64,000 nucleotides of DNA from Streptomyces sclerotialus (lineage in GTDB: Bacteria > Actinomycetota > Actinomycetes > Streptomycetales > Streptomycetaceae): the NCBI GenBank assembly GCA_000719105.1, contig JODX01000001.1, forward strand, positions 372,001-436,000, read 5' to 3'. The stretch's first letter is position 1; every line of letters starts with the position of its first letter. Of the stretch, positions 61,243 through 64,000 are shown one piece after another. A program made the translations under genes and the position numbers. The notes under the pieces were generated by a model. It did not search any database and was not told where the DNA came from. It was given only the letters and a program-made list of their open reading frames with translations.

Positions 61243-62427
61243 TCAGGACTTGGCACCGGCCTTGCCGCGCTCACGCGCCAGCTCGGCCGCGTCCCGTTTG
61301 AACGCCCACTCCATCTTCGGCTCCATGGCGAACCGGAACATCCGCTGCACCGGCGGTGTGCACAGCACGGTGATGACGGCGGCCGCGAACACCGTGAGGA
61401 GGGTCTCGCCGAGGGGCTGGTGCACCCACGGGTGGTCGTACCAGTCCCAGAACCGGGATCCCTTGGCCAGGAAGCCGTGCAGCAGATAGCCGTAGAGCGT
61501 GCCCGCGCCGAGCACCGTGAACCACATCTTCCGGCGCGGCACCCAGGCGAAGAAGCAGGCCGTCAGCACCATCGAGCAGCCGAAGAGCGCGAGCGTCATG
61601 ACGACGCCGGCCCACCACGGGGCGCCCAGCTCCTGGGCGCTGTCCCGGTGGTAGAACCACGCCGAGTTCATCCGCGGCCCTGCCCAGTACGCCACCGCCA
61701 GGGCAGCCGCGAAGACGGGCACCGACAGGATGCGCACGTCGCGACGCCGCATCCGGTGGAAGTGCTCGGGCTTCATGCACAGGCCCACGACGAAGAACGG
61801 CAGGAACTGCAGCACGCGCTGCAGGTCCAGGTCGTCACCGATGTCGGGGGAGACCGAGGCGAGGACGGCGATGCCCAGAGCGAGCGGAACCGGCCGGCGT
61901 ACGGCCTTCCACAGGGGGGTGGTCAGCCGCCAGACGAACAGCGCCACCAGGAACCAGGTGAGATACCAGGGGTCGAGCAGACTGATCGGATGCGACGGGT
62001 CGTCGTCGGCCCACCGCTTGAAGAAGGAGTACGCGACCTCGAAGATCACATACGGCACGGCGACGCCGGTGACCAGGCGCCGGAGGCGGTCCGGCCGCAT
62101 GTCGAAGCTGCGGGAGAAGTAGCCGGAGACGAGGATGAACGCCGGCATGTGGAAGGTGTAGACGACCATGTAGAGCGCCTCGGCGGCGCGGCTCTGGTCG
62201 GTCAGCGGCTGCCAGGCGTGGCCCATCGCCACGAGCACGATGGCCAGGTACTTGGCGTTGTCGAAGAACGCGTCGCGCTGTTTGACCGGTCTTGCCTCCG
62301 CCGCGGCGGCTGTGGGGTCCTGCTGCGGGGTCTGGGAGGAGCGGGGCGCCGGCATGCCGTTCGCCGGCTGCTCGGCCGGGGGGAGCGGCGCCCTGGGGTG
62401 GCTGTGCGGTCGCAGCGAGTTCGTCAC
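61243..62427 (-). CDS. acyltransferase-3 family membrane protein
   Basis: 394 residues from GTG 62427 (GGGAGGAAA upstream). A Pro-rich N-terminus precedes about ten helices: NAKYLAIVLVAMGHAWQPL (family start with the conserved His), FHMPAFILVSGYFS and LQFLPFFVVGLCM. It probably O-acetylates a sugar or lipid in the cell envelope. A 6-bp GGATCA tandem repeat overlaps the stop codon region (61216-61246). Confidence 0.88.
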   Translation of the reverse strand: MTNSLRPHSHPRAPLPPAEQPANGMPAPRSSQTPQQDPTAAAAEARPVKQRDAFFDNAKYLAIVLVAMGHAWQPLTDQSRAAEALYMVVYTFHMPAFILVSGYFSRSFDMRPDRLRRLVTGVAVPYVIFEVAYSFFKRWADDDPSHPISLLDPWYLTWFLVALFVWRLTTPLWKAVRRPVPLALGIAVLASVSPDIGDDLDLQRVLQFLPFFVVGLCMKPEHFHRMRRRDVRILSVPVFAAALAVAYWAGPRMNSAWFYHRDSAQELGAPWWAGVVMTLALFGCSMVLTACFFAWVPRRKMWFTVLGAGTLYGYLLHGFLAKGSRFWDWYDHPWVHQPLGETLLTVFAAAVITVLCTPPVQRMFRFAMEPKMEWAFKRDAAELARERGKAGAKS

Positions 62428-63039
62428 AGACTTTCCTCCCACCGGGAACTCGGCGGGCTGGTCCGCGCACTCGCTGCGCGTGTGGGGGACGGGGCAGCGG
62501 TGAACATCTGAGGCACCCTAGCGTTGTCTGTGGGATTCCGTAAAACCCCTGACCTGAAAGCTTATTGCCGCGTTACGCCTACCCCGGATTTGGGCAGGCG
62601 AGCATCGCGCAGAGCATCACTGTCCGTATTCGGACTGCCATGCGAAATGAGCCACTTCTACCCATTCATACCGACTGAACGGTGCATAACGGTCGCGGGC
62701 GACTCTGGAGGTATGTCCGTTGCGTCAGCTTTTGCTGGCCTGTTTCCGGTCACTCTCGGGAGCTCCCGATGTGTCTGTGGCGGCAATTCGAATTACCTGC
62801 GAACACCATGTGTGTGCATGGAAACGATCACTGTGAATTCCGGGTCGGGTGACCTGTCGAATTGTCGTACGGGGTGTGGATGTCCCAGATGTGGACGCGC
62901 AGGTCCCGGGTGTGGGATGGCCGACGTTGCGTCACGACCCGCATAGGCAGGCCGGGTTGGTGGCACGATGGTTCTGGCGGGGGTGTGCGGGGTCGTCACC
63001 TCCGGGCCGGGAGCGGACCGACCGAGGGTGTGATGAGTT
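62428..63039. other. 612-bp region without a convincing gene
   Basis: Lower GC than its surroundings. It contains GTCCG-TATT-CGGAC (62623-62636) and several AT-rich words near 62650-62700. Open frames here are short, Cys-rich or antisense and lack ribosome sites. It probably holds the acyltransferase promoter. Confidence 0.5.
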
Positions 63040-63234
63040 GTGGCCATTTCGCTGTCAGTGGTGCTGCTGTTGGCGATCATCCTGATAGTGCTGATGCGAG
63101 GGGGCTCCCTCAAAGCGGGGCCGGCGATCGTCGCCATCCTCTTCGGCTTCTTCCTCGCCTCGACGGGCATGGCCGACGACATACAGAGGTTCCTCGACTC
63201 CATAGCGAACACGATCAACTCGATCCAGTTCTAG
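63040..63234 (+). CDS. small two-helix membrane protein
   Basis: 64 residues from GTG 63040. Helices LSVVLLLAIILIVLM and AGPAIVAILFGFFLASTGM joined by RGGSLK, then an amphipathic C-terminal tail (DDIQRFLDSIANTIN). It resembles small conserved Streptomyces membrane proteins, some plasmid-linked. GAGGG upstream at rather long spacing. Function unknown. Confidence 0.78.
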   Translation: MAISLSVVLLLAIILIVLMRGGSLKAGPAIVAILFGFFLASTGMADDIQRFLDSIANTINSIQF

Positions 63235-63344
63235 CCGCGCGCGGGCGCGCGCCCGGGTGCGGCCACGGACCGGGCGCGGACGCAGGACACCGTCCGGCCG
63301 GCGCCGCGCCCGCGGCGCATGTCGGACGGCGGCGGAAAAGACCG

Positions 63345-63382
63345 AGGGCCGGGCGGGAGAGGTGACTCTCCCGCCCGGCCCT
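63345..63382. terminator. terminator of the small membrane protein gene
   Basis: Perfect 16-bp stem AGGGCCGGGCGGGAGA with its complement, loop GGTGAC. Confidence 0.88.
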
Positions 63383-63390
63383 GAGCCGTA

Positions 63391-63464
63391 TGGAGCGGGC
63401 GACGGGAATCGAACCCGCGTAGCTAGTTTGGAAGACTAGGGCTCTACCATTGAGCTACGCCCGC
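63391..63464 (-). tRNA. tRNA-Gly (anticodon UCC)
   Basis: 74 nt with encoded CCA: 7-bp acceptor stem GCGGGCG/CGCCCGC, CTAGT/ACTAG anticodon stem with loop CTTCCAA, TTCGATT T-loop. Confidence 0.97.
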
Positions 63465-63652
63465 ATGAGACGCGCCGCGCATTCCGACGGATCGGCGAAC
63501 GCGGCACTGGAGGCATCGTAGCGGGTCGTGCGCCCTCGTCGCACACCCCCTTTTCCCCGGCCGTACCGACGAGGCCGTGCCGACGCGGAAGGGTGCTCGC
63601 GAAATGCCGCGACCCCACTGCCTGCGGGCATGTACCCTACGTGTCGCACCGA

Positions 63653-63729
63653 CGGGGTGTGGCGCAGCTTGGCAGCGCGTCCGCTTTGGGAGCGGAAGGC
63701 CGTGGGTTCAAATCCCGCCACCCCGACCA
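63653..63729 (+). tRNA. tRNA-Pro (anticodon UGG)
   Basis: 77 nt with encoded CCA: acceptor CGGGGTG/CACCCCG, anticodon stem TCCGC/GCGGA with loop TTTGGGA, T-loop TTCAAAT. Confidence 0.97.
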
Positions 63730-63784
63730 CCGGCCGGAACCGGCCGAGGCGCCCCCGCCCCGGCCCGGCCGCCGAGACTTCCTT

Positions 63785-63813
63785 TTGGGGCGTCTAGCGC
63801 CTGCGGTTACTAT
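63785..63813 (+). promoter_or_regulatory. promoter for tig
   Basis: -35 TTGGGG, 17-bp spacer, -10 TACTAT. About 135 bp upstream of tig. Confidence 0.65.
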
Positions 63814-63947
63814 GCAAGCTGCGCGCCCGTGTGTCTGCACTGTCAGGTCTCTCAGGGGCCCGCGAATCCGCTGAGGCCCTGTCCGGTCGTCCGACCGGCA
63901 ACGGCGCGCAGCAGAACCCCAAGAAGTCAGCCACAAGGAGACCTACC

Positions 63948-64000
63948 GTGAAGAGCGCCGTCGAGACCCTGAACCCGACCCGGGTTCGGCTCACTGTTGA
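63948..64000 (+). CDS. tig: trigger factor, N-terminal fragment
   Basis: 17 complete codons before the window edge, from GTG 63948 with AAGGAG 7 nt upstream. The peptide VKSAVETLNPTRVRLTV is the usual beginning of actinobacterial trigger factor, the ribosome-bound chaperone. In Streptomyces tig is followed by the clpP operon. Confidence 0.92.
   Translation, partial: MKSAVETLNPTRVRLTV

Noticed and set aside
62524..62946. Cys-rich small protein gene
   Set aside because: No ribosome site, poor codon bias and no domain-like pattern.

Overview
This is a high-GC actinobacterial chromosome segment, almost certainly from a Streptomyces species. The evidence is very high third-position GC, many GTG starts, rare TTA codons (two seen), leaderless-looking promoters, long GC-rich hairpins without U-tracts at gene ends, and Streptomyces-typical families (DUF397 with XRE/DUF5753, an AbaA-like ATPase, an LPXTG protein, a mycothiol-type nitroreductase, sodF with a Nur-like box). 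The right end (rpiB, an Nei-type glycosylase, an Eis-like acetyltransferase, tRNA-Gly, tRNA-Pro, start of tig) looks like core chromosome. I see no IS element, prophage, CRISPR array or biosynthetic gene cluster.

Left block (1-8.4 kb, all minus): an operon-like series read right to left, glnX (four-helix membrane protein), glnH (amino-acid binding protein), a coiled-coil unknown, pknG (kinase with zinc ribbons and TPRs), a zinc-ribbon PP2C phosphatase and a vWA protein cut by the window edge. It resembles the mycobacterial GlnX-GlnH-PknG sensing pathway with a phosphatase and two unknown partners added. From 8.6 to 15.7 kb: an XRE regulator with two tandem DUF397 genes and a divergent AbaA-like ATPase, a lipoprotein, an HxlR regulator divergent from an imine-reductase-like enzyme, a decayed MFS remnant, a DUF6247 gene with a truncated partner, an HNH nuclease and an MscS channel.

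15.7-30 kb: PadR-ABC transporter operon, a secreted GH84-like glycosidase, a repeat-bearing small protein coupled to malQ, a small membrane protein, then two divergent resistance-type modules (TetR with FAD monooxygenase; MarR with EamA exporter), each with clear palindromic operators, and an M14 peptidase.

30-47 kb: two pepN paralogues bracket asd, an ECF sigma/membrane-protein pair with a likely autoregulated promoter, a secreted subtilase, a Nudix hydrolase, a Tat-exported phosphoesterase, a serine hydrolase and an AbiEi/DUF559-type protein. 47-64 kb: a mycothiol-type nitroreductase, sodF with a Nur-box-like operator and a 3'UTR that could yield the s-SodF small RNA, two related amino-acid permeases, bioY, an LPXTG protein, a TTA-containing Ser/Thr kinase, rpiB, a DNA glycosylase, an acetyltransferase, a SpoIIE-type phosphatase, a cation/proton antiporter with an unusual repeat-rich upstream region, an acyltransferase, two tRNAs and tig. 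Starts were chosen from Shine-Dalgarno matches or overlaps. Function calls rest on motif recognition, with no database search.
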